DNA of 14,422 nt from positions 1-14,422 of the forward strand of contig JAQUMQ010000013.1 of NCBI GenBank assembly GCA_028718045.1. Reading direction: 5' to 3'. The notes below the pieces were generated by a model. It had not been told where the DNA came from and did not search any database. It saw only the letters and a list, made by a program, of their open reading frames with translations. Source of the stretch: Actinomycetota bacterium (GTDB lineage Bacteria > Actinomycetota > Humimicrobiia > Humimicrobiales > Humimicrobiaceae). The position numbers were made by a program, and so were the translations under genes. Within the stretch, counting starts at the first letter, position 1. Each line of letters begins with the position of its first letter. This document shows, in pieces, positions 7,676-14,422 of the stretch.

Positions 7676-7704
7676 ATTATAACAGATCCAAAATGATTAT
7701 AACA
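7676..7704 (-). promoter_or_regulatory. two tandem extended -10 elements, likely mcsA-mcsB(-clpC) promoters
   Basis: The nine-base motif TGTTATAAT (TGnTATAAT, a perfect extended -10) occurs twice on the minus strand, at 7704-7696 and 7684-7676, exactly 20 bp apart. Neither has a good -35 box at the right distance, which is normal for extended -10 promoters. Starts near 7689 and 7669 would give leaders of about 80 and 60 nt before the mcsA ATG. No CtsR-type GGTCAAA heptad repeat is visible nearby. Confidence 0.55.
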
Positions 7705-7778
7705 TTTTTGAATATAAAAATTAATCTAGGAAGAACAGCAAAAGCCTGTTTTATCAATTCGGTAAAAATTTAATTCGC

Positions 7779-7815
7779 GTGATATCGATGGCTATACTCG
7801 GCTAATCAATACCAC
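7779..7815 (-). promoter_or_regulatory. stable hairpin in the lysS-mcsA intergenic region
   Basis: On the minus strand GTGGTATTGAT (7815-7805) can pair with ATCGATATCAC (7789-7779) in an uninterrupted 11-bp stem containing two G-U pairs, with a 15-nt loop in which TAGCC occurs twice. It lies about 60 bp after the lysS stop, upstream of the mcsA promoter elements. A short T-run begins only about 10 nt after the stem, so it may be a weak terminator or 3' end stabiliser for lysS. The 262-bp gap (7613-7874) otherwise shows no coding potential. Confidence 0.45.
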
Positions 7816-7874
7816 CTTAATAATTTTTACAAAAACTAAAAGCTTTTAATCAATTAATAAACAATCCGGCATTT

Positions 7875-9476
7875 TTAGATATTTTTTTCTTGCCTCATCA
7901 ATGGAAATAAAACGACATCCCTTATTGAAGAACATTCGGTAATTATCATGGCAAGCCTGTCGATACCTATTCCTTCGCCACCGGTCGGCGGCATACCGTA
8001 TTCAAGTGCCTTAAGAAAATCCACATCTATTTTGCCTGTAATTCTTTCTTCTTCGTCCTTGCTTTTTACTTGAAATTTAAATCTTTCAAATTGATCTTTT
8101 GGATCTATCAGTTCGGAAAAAGCATTTGCAATTTCTTCTCCTCCCATAAACAATTCAAATCTTTCCGTCAGATTGGGATTTTTCGGACTTTTTCTTGCAA
8201 GAGGAGAAATCTCAACCGGATAATCTTTGATGAACGTAGGCTTTATCAGCTTTGGCTGAACAAAATTATCAAAAAATTCATTTATGATTTTGCCTTTTCC
8301 AAAACTTTTATCTATTTTTAAATTGCTTTTATCTGCCATATTTCTTAATTCATATATGCTTTTATCAAAATCAACATTCAAACCTGTAAATTTTTTTATC
8401 GAATCGATCATTGTTATCTTATCCCAGGAACCTTCAAAATCGATATCGTTATCTCTGTAATTAAACTTTAATTTTCCCGACGCTTCTTTTGCTACATATT
8501 TCAGCAGTTCTTCAGTTAATGCTATCAAATCATTATAATCGGCAAATGCTTGATAAAACTCAAGCATGGTAAATTCCGGATTATGTTTATATGAGATACC
8601 TTCATTTCTGAAATTCCTGTTTATTTCAAAAACTTTCTCGAAACCTCCGATTATCAGTCTTTTTAGATAAAGCTCGGGTGCTATTCGTAAATATAATTCC
8701 ATATTAAGAGCGTTATGGTGGGTTATGAATGGTTTAGCGGCTGCTCCTCCTGGAATCGACTGAAGCATCGGAGTTTCGACCTCCAAAAATCCTTTTGAAG
8801 TTAAAAATTTCCTAAATGCTTCTATCATTTTTATTCTTGTAACGAAGACTTCCTTCACGCTAGGATTTACAATAAAATCAAGATATCTCTGTCTGTATCT
8901 TATTTCTTTATCTTTCAAACCATGCCATTTCTCCGGCAATATTCTGATAGATTTGCTCAAGAGTTCATAATCGCGTACATTTATCGAAAGCTCACCCGTA
9001 TGTGTTTTAAACACAGATCCTTTTACGCCGACGGTATCCCCGATGTCAAGGTTTAAAAAATCATAGTATTTTTCATCTCCGACATTTTTTATATTAAGAT
9101 ATAGCTGTATTTGACCAGAAAAGTCTTTCAAAACCGCAAAAGTTGCCTTGCCATGCTTTCTAAAAGCCATTATCCTGCCAGCAATGCTATAAATTACGTC
9201 AGTTTCAGTCTTTTCCCCTGATTCAAGACAGCCAAATTTTTCATGCAAGGTTTTTATGCTGGTATTTGTAATAAATTTTGCCTTATAAAGCTCGTTTCCT
9301 TTTTTCTTTTGATCCTTTATTTTGTCAAGCTTTATTCTTAATGGTTCGCTTATCGGAGTTTCCAGTTCCAAAAGATACTCTGCTTCTGAATTCTCGATGT
9401 TTTCAATATTTAATCTTATTTCTTCGGCTTCTTCTTGCATTTTTAAATCATCGATTTCTTTTTTTATATCATCCAT
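7875..9476 (-). CDS. lysS: lysyl-tRNA synthetase, class II
   Basis: LysS charges tRNA-Lys with lysine. The 533 residues include an OB-fold anticodon-binding domain (about 90-175) and a class II catalytic core. Motif 1 covers EAFRKFLTSKGFLEVETPML (219-238), motif 2 holds FEINRNFRNEGIS (283-295, key Arg290 and Glu292), and motif 3 holds GEGIGIDRLAM (500-510, Arg507). The LysS-specific NPEFTMLEFYQA stretch (299-310) is present. The start is the ATG at 9476; its ribosome site is weak. The protein is longer than usual because about 45 charged residues precede the normal N-terminal helix (PLRIKLDKIKDQKKKG, 45-60). The extension is rich in Glu and Lys and may be helical. greA lies 165 bp upstream, and transcription from its promoter may continue into lysS. 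Confidence 0.98.
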   Translation of the reverse strand: MDDIKKEIDDLKMQEEAEEIRLNIENIENSEAEYLLELETPISEPLRIKLDKIKDQKKKGNELYKAKFITNTSIKTLHEKFGCLESGEKTETDVIYSIAGRIMAFRKHGKATFAVLKDFSGQIQLYLNIKNVGDEKYYDFLNLDIGDTVGVKGSVFKTHTGELSINVRDYELLSKSIRILPEKWHGLKDKEIRYRQRYLDFIVNPSVKEVFVTRIKMIEAFRKFLTSKGFLEVETPMLQSIPGGAAAKPFITHHNALNMELYLRIAPELYLKRLIIGGFEKVFEINRNFRNEGISYKHNPEFTMLEFYQAFADYNDLIALTEELLKYVAKEASGKLKFNYRDNDIDFEGSWDKITMIDSIKKFTGLNVDFDKSIYELRNMADKSNLKIDKSFGKGKIINEFFDNFVQPKLIKPTFIKDYPVEISPLARKSPKNPNLTERFELFMGGEEIANAFSELIDPKDQFERFKFQVKSKDEEERITGKIDVDFLKALEYGMPPTGGEGIGIDRLAMIITECSSIRDVVLFPLMRQEKNI

Positions 9477-9641
9477 AATTTCACATGAGAATAATAAAAT
9501 AGTTTTTATAACTTAAAAGCAACGAATTAATTTTCAAAATACTATAAATTCACAAAAACACAGCATACACAATAACAACGAAATTAAAAAATGAAAATTA
9601 ATTTGAAAGTTTAAAAATAATACACTTATAAACAAGCTTAA

Positions 9642-10109
9642 TCAGATAATATCAATAATTTTTAACTTAAAAGTTTTTCCAGGAGTCTTCACCGTAACTT
9701 CATCTTTGATTTTTTTACCTAAAAGAGCTCTGCCAAGAGGTGATTCGTCAGAAATTTTCATTTGTGACGGTTCGGATTCAATGGAACTTACTATCTCGTA
9801 TTTCTTGTTCTTGTTATCATTGAAATCTCTGACTACGACAACAGATCCTATATCAACCACATCTTTATTGACTTTTTTATCAACAATTACGTGATTTTGA
9901 AGAATATCATTTATCTGCTCAATCCTACCTTCAATAAATGCTTGCTCGTTTTTGACATACTCATATTCAAGATTTTCGGACAAATCGCCACCGGCATTTT
10001 TAGCCTCTTTTAATCTTTCCGCAATCTCTTTCCTCTTTACTTTTACAAGATAATCAAGATCCTTTATCAGCTTTTCCTGGCCTTCTTGAGTTATTCGATA
10101 TTCTTTCAT
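9642..10109 (-). CDS. greA: transcription elongation factor GreA
   Basis: GreA enters the RNA polymerase secondary channel and stimulates cleavage of backtracked RNA. The 155 residues match the family length. The N-terminal coiled coil (about 10-75) has the tip motif GGDLSENLEYEYVKNEQ (40-56), with acidic Asp42 and Glu45 corresponding to the catalytic-tip residues of E. coli GreA (Asp41, Glu44). The C-terminal FKBP-like domain carries the typical SDESPLGRALLGKK (120-133) and ends KLKIIDI. A GGGAG ribosome site is 9 nt before the ATG. It has its own strong consensus promoter and is followed by lysS after 165 bp. Nothing unusual in the protein. Confidence 0.98.
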   Translation of the reverse strand: MKEYRITQEGQEKLIKDLDYLVKVKRKEIAERLKEAKNAGGDLSENLEYEYVKNEQAFIEGRIEQINDILQNHVIVDKKVNKDVVDIGSVVVVRDFNDNKNKKYEIVSSIESEPSQMKISDESPLGRALLGKKIKDEVTVKTPGKTFKLKIIDII

Positions 10110-10176
10110 TAAAATCTACTCCCAACTGACAAGAATTATTAAAAATAATCTGGAAAAGTCAAAATTATGTGAAGGT

Positions 10177-10205
10177 ATTATATTGCAATAAAACCCTTAT
10201 GTCAA
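10177..10205 (-). promoter_or_regulatory. consensus sigma-A promoter for greA (possibly greA-lysS)
   Basis: The minus strand has TTGACA (10205-10200), a spacer of exactly 17 bp and TATAAT (10182-10177). Both hexamers match the housekeeping sigma consensus perfectly. Transcription would start near 10170, giving a leader of about 60 nt before the greA ATG. It is the strongest promoter visible in the window. Confidence 0.85.
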
Positions 10206-10300
10206 AAATTAATGGCATAAAAAAATACCGGATATATAAGCATTGATTATACTTAAAAAAATGATATATTCACCGAAAAACAAATAGTCGAATTCGAGCT

Positions 10301-11080
10301 TTAACCAAAACGACCGGTAATATAATCCTCGGTTCTTTTATCGCTTGGAAATGTAAAGATTTTATTTGTATCGTCGTATTCGATAAGTCTTGCGGGTTCC
10401 CCTTGTTTTTCCATCAAAAAAAAAGCAGTCTTTTGAGACACTCTTGCTGCCTGCTGCATATTATGGGTTACAATTATTATCGTGTAATTATCTTTAAGCT
10501 CCGTAATCAGATCTTCTATTTTTTGAGTTGAGATTGGATCCAGTGCAGATGCCGGCTCGTCCATAAGCAAAACTTCCGGAGCAACTGCAAGCACTCTTGC
10601 TATGCAAAGTCTTTGTTGTTGTCCGCCGGATAAATCAAGGGCGCTTTTATTTAACTTCATTTGAACTTCATCCCATAATGCAGCTTTTTTTAAACTGTCT
10701 TCAACTATAAAATCAAGTTCTGATTTTGAGTATCGCTTGTGTAGTCTCGGACCATATGCCACATTATCGTAAATCGTTTTTGGGAATGGATTAGGTCTTT
10801 GAAAAACCATGCCTACTTTTTTTCTCAACTCGACAATATCAACTCCGGATTTATATATGTCGACATTATCAATTTTAACGGTTCCTTTCACCTTGGCGTT
10901 CCCTAACAGTTCGTTCATTCTGTTAAAAGTACGGAGCATCGTAGATTTACCACATCCGGAAGGGCCTATTATGGAAGTTACGGTCTTTTCTATAATATCA
11001 AAATTTATATCTGCCAAAATATTAACCTCACCATAATAAAAACCGAAATCCTTAACACTGATCTTTACGCTATTTCCCAT
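10301..11080 (-). CDS. pstB: phosphate ABC transporter ATP-binding protein PstB
   Basis: PstB is the ATPase that powers the high-affinity phosphate importer PstSCAB at the inner face of the membrane. The 259 residues hold Walker A GPSGCGKST (39-47), the PstB-typical NRMNEL (53-58), the Q-loop in VFQRPNPFP (92-100), the signature LSGGQQQR (150-157), Walker B LLMDEP (171-176) and the switch His206. The C-terminal TFPSDKRTEDYITGRFG (243-259) is diagnostic of PstB. A GGGAG ribosome site is 7 nt before the ATG. It stands alone between purE and greA, without pstS, pstC, pstA or phoU, so its membrane partners must be encoded elsewhere. All ATPase motifs are intact. Confidence 0.98.
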   Translation of the reverse strand: MGNSVKISVKDFGFYYGEVNILADINFDIIEKTVTSIIGPSGCGKSTMLRTFNRMNELLGNAKVKGTVKIDNVDIYKSGVDIVELRKKVGMVFQRPNPFPKTIYDNVAYGPRLHKRYSKSELDFIVEDSLKKAALWDEVQMKLNKSALDLSGGQQQRLCIARVLAVAPEVLLMDEPASALDPISTQKIEDLITELKDNYTIIIVTHNMQQAARVSQKTAFFLMEKQGEPARLIEYDDTNKIFTFPSDKRTEDYITGRFG

Positions 11081-11118
11081 GATAATACTCCCGATGATAT
11101 GGCTAATTTATGAAATAA

Positions 11119-11164
11119 CTTTTAATGTATCTTAACAAGCAAAATAATCAATATACATTAAAAG
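11119..11164. repeat. perfect 12-bp inverted repeat between purE and pstB
   Basis: CTTTTAATGTAT (11119-11130) is exactly complementary to ATACATTAAAAG (11153-11164), with 22 bases between. On the minus strand a weak promoter (TTGATT 11151-11146, 16-bp spacer, TACATT 11129-11124) overlaps it. The stem is AT-rich and has no T-run after it, so it is a poor terminator. An operator for pstB control or an RNA hairpin after purE are both possible. Confidence 0.45.
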
Positions 11165-11178
11165 CTTTAAAAGAGGAA

Positions 11179-11640
11179 TCAGTTTTCCTGCTTTAACTTG
11201 TATTCTTCAAATTTTTTGCTTATATTTTCGTATTTTATGGATAAAATCTGGATAGCAAGAAGTGCGGCATTTTTTGAACCGTTTATTGCCACGGTTGCCA
11301 CCGGTACTCCTGACGGCATTTGAACTATGGATAAAAGCGAATCAAGTCCTCCAAGGTCATCAGTTTTTATGGGAACACCTATAACAGGGATTGTCGTATA
11401 TGATGCAATTACTCCAGGCAAGTGAGCTGCTTTCCCTGCTCCTGCTATCACAACCTCAAAACCTTTTTGTTTTAATTTTTTGGCAAAATCAGAAGTTTTG
11501 TTTGGCATTCTATGCGCGGATGAAATAATTTTTTCATAACCTATTTCAAAATCATCAAGAATATCCTGCGCTCCCTTCATTATACTTTCATCGGAACTGC
11601 TTCCCATGATAATGGCTACCAATTTTTTTGTTTCCGACAT
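11179..11640 (-). CDS. purE: 5-(carboxyamino)imidazole ribonucleotide mutase (class I PurE)
   Basis: PurE moves the carboxyl group of N5-CAIR to make CAIR in de novo purine synthesis, as a cytosolic octamer. The 153 residues carry MGSSSDESIM (12-21), SAHRMP (41-46, with catalytic His43), GAGKAAHLPGV (67-77) and SIVQMPSGVPVATVAI (104-119). The compact length and these motifs favour the class I, N5-CAIR-using form, which normally works with PurK; no purK is in this window. ING (119-121) stands just before SKNAALLA, replacing the commoner glycine-rich IGNA-type stretch. A strong GGGGG ribosome site is about 8 nt ahead of the ATG. purD ends 18 bp upstream, so the two are surely co-transcribed. 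Confidence 0.97.
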   Translation of the reverse strand: MSETKKLVAIIMGSSSDESIMKGAQDILDDFEIGYEKIISSAHRMPNKTSDFAKKLKQKGFEVVIAGAGKAAHLPGVIASYTTIPVIGVPIKTDDLGGLDSLLSIVQMPSGVPVATVAINGSKNAALLAIQILSIKYENISKKFEEYKLKQEN

Positions 11641-11658
11641 TTAATATGCCCCCTTTTT

Positions 11659-12954
11659 TTACAAAGTTTCCTCGACTTTTAACGCAATATCTTTTCTGAA
11701 CTGCATTCCGTTAAAACCGATTCTTTCAATAGCTTCATAGCCTAGTATCCTTGCTTCTTTAAAAGTATCGGCTTTAGCAACCACGTTTAAAACTCTGCCT
11801 CCGTCAGTGACCGTTTTGTCCCCGTCTTTTTTTGTTCCAGCATGAAAAACAAAAACATCTTTTTTGGATTTAATTTCTTCAAGCCCCGAGATTATATCCC
11901 CTTTTGAAGACGTTTCGGGATAACCTTTTGACGCAAGAACAACGCAAACAGTTTTTTCATCATCCCATTTAAGTTTTATGTCTCTTAAAGATCCTCTTGC
12001 GCAATCAAGCAAAACAGGCACTATGTCATTTTTTAATCTTGGAAGAACTACCTGTGTTTCGGGATCGCCGAACCTACAGTTATATTCAAGCAGATATGGC
12101 TCATTTCCCCTGACTATGATTCCTGCATATAAAACACCCGTATAGTTAATGTTTTCATCTTTTAATGCATGAAAAGTTGGTAAAACAATCTTATTTAAAA
12201 TTTTTTCATACAAAACTTCGTCTATGAATGGAAGCGGGCTGTAGCTTCCCATGCCTCCCGTATTTTTACCATTGTCGCCGTCAAATATCTTCTTATAGTC
12301 TTGAGCCAAATCCAACGGTATTAGTTTTTTGCCATCGCACAAACATAATAAAGATACTTCAAAGCCGGAAATGAATTCTTCTATTACTATGTCTTGGCCT
12401 GATTTCCCAAACCTGTTTTTAATAAAAAAGCCATCCAATGCATCCAGAAGCTCCTCCTTGCTTTGAGCGATGATCACTCCTTTTCCGTATGCCAGTCCAT
12501 CAGCTTTAATAACATAGGGGAACTCATTTTCTTTAAGCCCTTTGATATATGAAATTGCTTTATCTAATTCCGATTTGTTAAAAAATTCTGCTTTAGCCGT
12601 CGGTATATCATGACTCATGCAAAGTTTTTTTGTAAAAACCTTACTGCCTTCAATTTGTGCTGCCGTTTGATCAGGTCCAAACACCAAATGGCCTTTCTTG
12701 CTCAGATAGTCGACTATTCCGTCCACTAAAGGTGCTTCGGGTCCTACAATAGTAAGATGTATTCCATTTTTTTCAATAAATTGCAGAATATTTCCAAAAT
12801 TCTCCTTGGAGCAAGATATATTTTCGCACACCGCAATCTGCGAAATACCTGCGTTTCCGGGAATTGCGAACAACTTGTCGACCAATTTGCTTTGGGAAAT
12901 TTTCCAAGCAAGACAATGTTCCCTTCCGCCACTTCCAATAATTAAAATATTCAT
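11659..12954 (-). CDS. purD: phosphoribosylamine--glycine ligase (GAR synthetase)
   Basis: PurD joins phosphoribosylamine to glycine with ATP, the second step of purine synthesis. The 431 residues show the N-terminal GSGGREHCLAWK (7-18), VGPEAPLVDGIVD (70-82), and an ATP-grasp domain. That domain has GSKVFTKKLC (103-112), DGLAYGKGVIIA (152-163), AQDYKKIFDGDNGKNTGGMG (217-236) and LEYNCRFGDPETQ (289-301). The C-terminal domain has GGRVLNVVAKADTFKEAR (385-402). Small departures from the commonest forms (AQDY for AQDH, NCRFG for NVRFG) are conservative. AAGGA lies about 9 nt before the ATG. The gene follows purA by 103 bp and precedes purE by 18 bp. Confidence 0.98.
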   Translation of the reverse strand: MNILIIGSGGREHCLAWKISQSKLVDKLFAIPGNAGISQIAVCENISCSKENFGNILQFIEKNGIHLTIVGPEAPLVDGIVDYLSKKGHLVFGPDQTAAQIEGSKVFTKKLCMSHDIPTAKAEFFNKSELDKAISYIKGLKENEFPYVIKADGLAYGKGVIIAQSKEELLDALDGFFIKNRFGKSGQDIVIEEFISGFEVSLLCLCDGKKLIPLDLAQDYKKIFDGDNGKNTGGMGSYSPLPFIDEVLYEKILNKIVLPTFHALKDENINYTGVLYAGIIVRGNEPYLLEYNCRFGDPETQVVLPRLKNDIVPVLLDCARGSLRDIKLKWDDEKTVCVVLASKGYPETSSKGDIISGLEEIKSKKDVFVFHAGTKKDGDKTVTDGGRVLNVVAKADTFKEARILGYEAIERIGFNGMQFRKDIALKVEETL

Positions 12955-13057
12955 TTTTAGAAATCCTTTTTTAAGCTATGAGCAATATAATAATTTATTA
13001 TTTTGTGTACGATTTTATTACATATATAAGCAATCATTATCTTGTGCATAAATTTAA

Positions 13058-14356
13058 CTAAAAATATTTCTTTTTAAAATCATTATCTTTTATGATAATC
13101 TGATTCCGGTCAGGCCCGACGCTTATTATCGAGATAGGTATCTTCGTCAATTCTTCGATTGCATTGACATATTTTCTTGCATTTTTTGGTAATTCATCAA
13201 ATTCTGTGATATTTGTTATGTCTGTTTCCCAACCATCAATTTCGATATATTGCGGTTGGCTTTTTTCGAGAAGATAACAATTAGGCGTTATGTTTTCATA
13301 AACATTTTCATCGATCTTGTAGCCAATGCATATTTTCAATTTCTCAATACCGTTTAGCACATCCAGCTTGGTAAGTGCAAGGCTATTTAAATTGTTTACC
13401 ATCGCGGAATATCTTATTATTACGCTATCAAACCAGCCGCATCTTCTTGCTCTGCCTGTGGTTGTTCCATATTCGTTTCCTTTTATCCTTATAATATCTC
13501 CTATTTCTCCCTTTTCTTCGGTCGGAAAAACTCCGAAGCCTACTCTGGTACAATATGATTTCGTTATTCCCACAACCTCATCTATCCTGCCCGGTCCTAT
13601 GCCTGCTCCCGAAAAAACACCGCCGGCAATCGTCGAGGATGACGTAACAAACGGATAAGTCCCATGATCGATATCCAAAAGAGTGCCTTGTGCCCCTTCA
13701 AACAAAATATTTTTATTCTCATCCAGAGCTTTATTGATAATAAACGTGCTTTCGATCACATACTTTTTTATTACTTGTGCATAATCGTTATATTTTTCAA
13801 AAATTTCCTTGGCATCGAACGTTTTGGCATTGTATACATTGCTTAAAATAGCATTTTTGATTTCAAGAACATCATTTAATTTTTTCCAAAAAATATCGCG
13901 GTCAAGCAAATCGCAAACTCTTATCCCTTCTCTGCTTGCTTTGTCGGCGTAAACAGGTCCGATTCCCTTTTTCGTCGTTCCTATTTTAGAAGACCCTAAT
14001 CTGTTTTCGGAAGCACCGTCAAGAGCTATATGATATGGCATAATCAGATGACAACTTGAACTTATTTTAAGATTTTTCGTGGCAATGCCTTTATCTTCAA
14101 GATTTTTGATTTCGGAAATCAGTGATTCCGGGTTTATCACTACGCCATTTCCTATTATGCATTCAACATTAGGATACAATATACCCGACGGAACCAAATG
14201 CAATTTAAATTCCTGTCCATTTAATATAACTGTATGACCTGCATTGTCTCCGCCCTGAAATCTTACAACCATATCAACTTTGCTTGAAAGCAGATCCGTT
14301 ATCCTACCCTTGCCCTCATCACCCCATTGAGCTCCTACTAAAACCATATTCGTCAT
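13058..14356 (-). CDS. purA: adenylosuccinate synthetase
   Basis: PurA uses GTP to condense IMP with aspartate into adenylosuccinate, the first step from IMP to AMP. The 432 residues match the bacterial length. The N-terminal GDEGKG (12-17) supplies Asp13 and Lys16, GGDNAGHT (35-42) supplies His41, and GTTKKGIGPVYADKA (126-140) binds IMP. Also present are EGAQGTLLDIDHGTYPFVTS (220-239), GTTTGRARRCGWFD (297-310), TKLDVL (329-334) and GPDR (414-417). The start at 14356 is 12 nt after a GAGG, slightly long; an ATG three codons later (MVLVG) is a possible alternative start. It is the first visible gene of the purine run; 66 bp upstream remain in the window, with no gene and no convincing promoter. 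Confidence 0.98.
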   Translation of the reverse strand: MTNMVLVGAQWGDEGKGRITDLLSSKVDMVVRFQGGDNAGHTVILNGQEFKLHLVPSGILYPNVECIIGNGVVINPESLISEIKNLEDKGIATKNLKISSSCHLIMPYHIALDGASENRLGSSKIGTTKKGIGPVYADKASREGIRVCDLLDRDIFWKKLNDVLEIKNAILSNVYNAKTFDAKEIFEKYNDYAQVIKKYVIESTFIINKALDENKNILFEGAQGTLLDIDHGTYPFVTSSSTIAGGVFSGAGIGPGRIDEVVGITKSYCTRVGFGVFPTEEKGEIGDIIRIKGNEYGTTTGRARRCGWFDSVIIRYSAMVNNLNSLALTKLDVLNGIEKLKICIGYKIDENVYENITPNCYLLEKSQPQYIEIDGWETDITNITEFDELPKNARKYVNAIEELTKIPISIISVGPDRNQIIIKDNDFKKKYF

Positions 14357-14422
14357 GATAATCTATTTCCTCTTAAGTTATTGATAAAGCCTTATTTAGA
14401 CAATAATCATTTGATAATGAAT

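Noticed and set aside
7800..7820. GGTGGTA on the minus strand, resembling the T-box AGGGTGGTACCGCG core
   Set aside because: The rest of the T-box core and its antiterminator/terminator pair are missing, and the gene downstream is not a synthetase or amino-acid gene.
7838..7846. AAAAGCTTTT palindrome after lysS as an intrinsic terminator
   Set aside because: The stem is only A-T pairs with a minimal loop and a short T-run; too weak to call.
10110..10169. Second promoter inside the greA leader (TTGACT then TAATTC)
   Set aside because: The -10 match is poor and a perfect promoter lies just upstream.
11081..11178. Pho box upstream of pstB
   Set aside because: Only one TTAACA-like half-site is visible, without the regular direct repeats expected for PhoP or PhoB.
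13326..13658. 110-codon open frame on the plus strand
   Set aside because: It is antisense to conserved purA motifs and resembles no known protein; a shadow frame.

Overview
The window is a stretch of bacterial chromosome with low GC (about one third by eye, not computed). All thirteen recognisable genes lie on the minus strand, so transcription runs from high to low coordinates. In that order they are purA, purD, purE, pstB, greA, lysS, mcsA, mcsB, clpC, disA, a yacL-type PIN/TRAM gene, ispD and the 5' part of ispF, which is cut by the window edge. There are no RNA genes, insertion sequences, CRISPR arrays or prophage genes. No intergenic gap exceeds 262 bp.

The block lysS - mcsA - mcsB - clpC - disA - yacL - ispD - ispF matches the well-known Bacillus-type order (lysS ... 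ctsR-mcsA-mcsB-clpC-radA-disA-yacL-ispD-ispF). Two members are missing: ctsR, the repressor normally first in the operon, and radA, normally between clpC and disA. Actinobacteria share part of this order (lysS, clpC, disA, ispD-ispF). The host is therefore best described as a low-GC Gram-positive-type (Firmicutes-like or deep Terrabacteria) lineage, possibly uncultured. I cannot place it more precisely from sequence alone.

Region by region: 14356-11179 holds purine biosynthesis genes (adenylosuccinate synthetase, GAR synthetase, N5-CAIR mutase). 11080-10301 is a lone phosphate-transporter ATPase gene, pstB. 10205-9642 is greA behind a textbook sigma-A promoter (TTGACA, 17 bp, TATAAT). 9476-7875 is lysS. 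7874-7613 is a regulatory gap with a hairpin and two tandem extended -10 elements. 7609-3408 is the McsA-McsB-ClpC protein quality-control module. 3267-1 holds disA, the membrane PIN/TRAM protein and two MEP-pathway isoprenoid genes.

The most interesting feature is that two neighbouring signalling enzymes are full length and in frame but have altered catalytic motifs. McsB (protein arginine kinase) has lost nearly all the family's ATP-phosphate-binding arginines and the active-site cysteine, so it looks like a pseudokinase. Its partner McsA keeps both zinc-finger cysteine sets, and ClpC keeps the N-domain glutamates that dock phosphoarginine. DisA (c-di-AMP synthase) keeps DGA but has RHI in place of the near-invariant RHR motif. 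Together with the missing ctsR, this suggests a rewired ClpC stress module. A 17-bp palindrome overlapping a candidate promoter just upstream of clpC could be the site of a replacement control. All functional conclusions are inferred from motifs.
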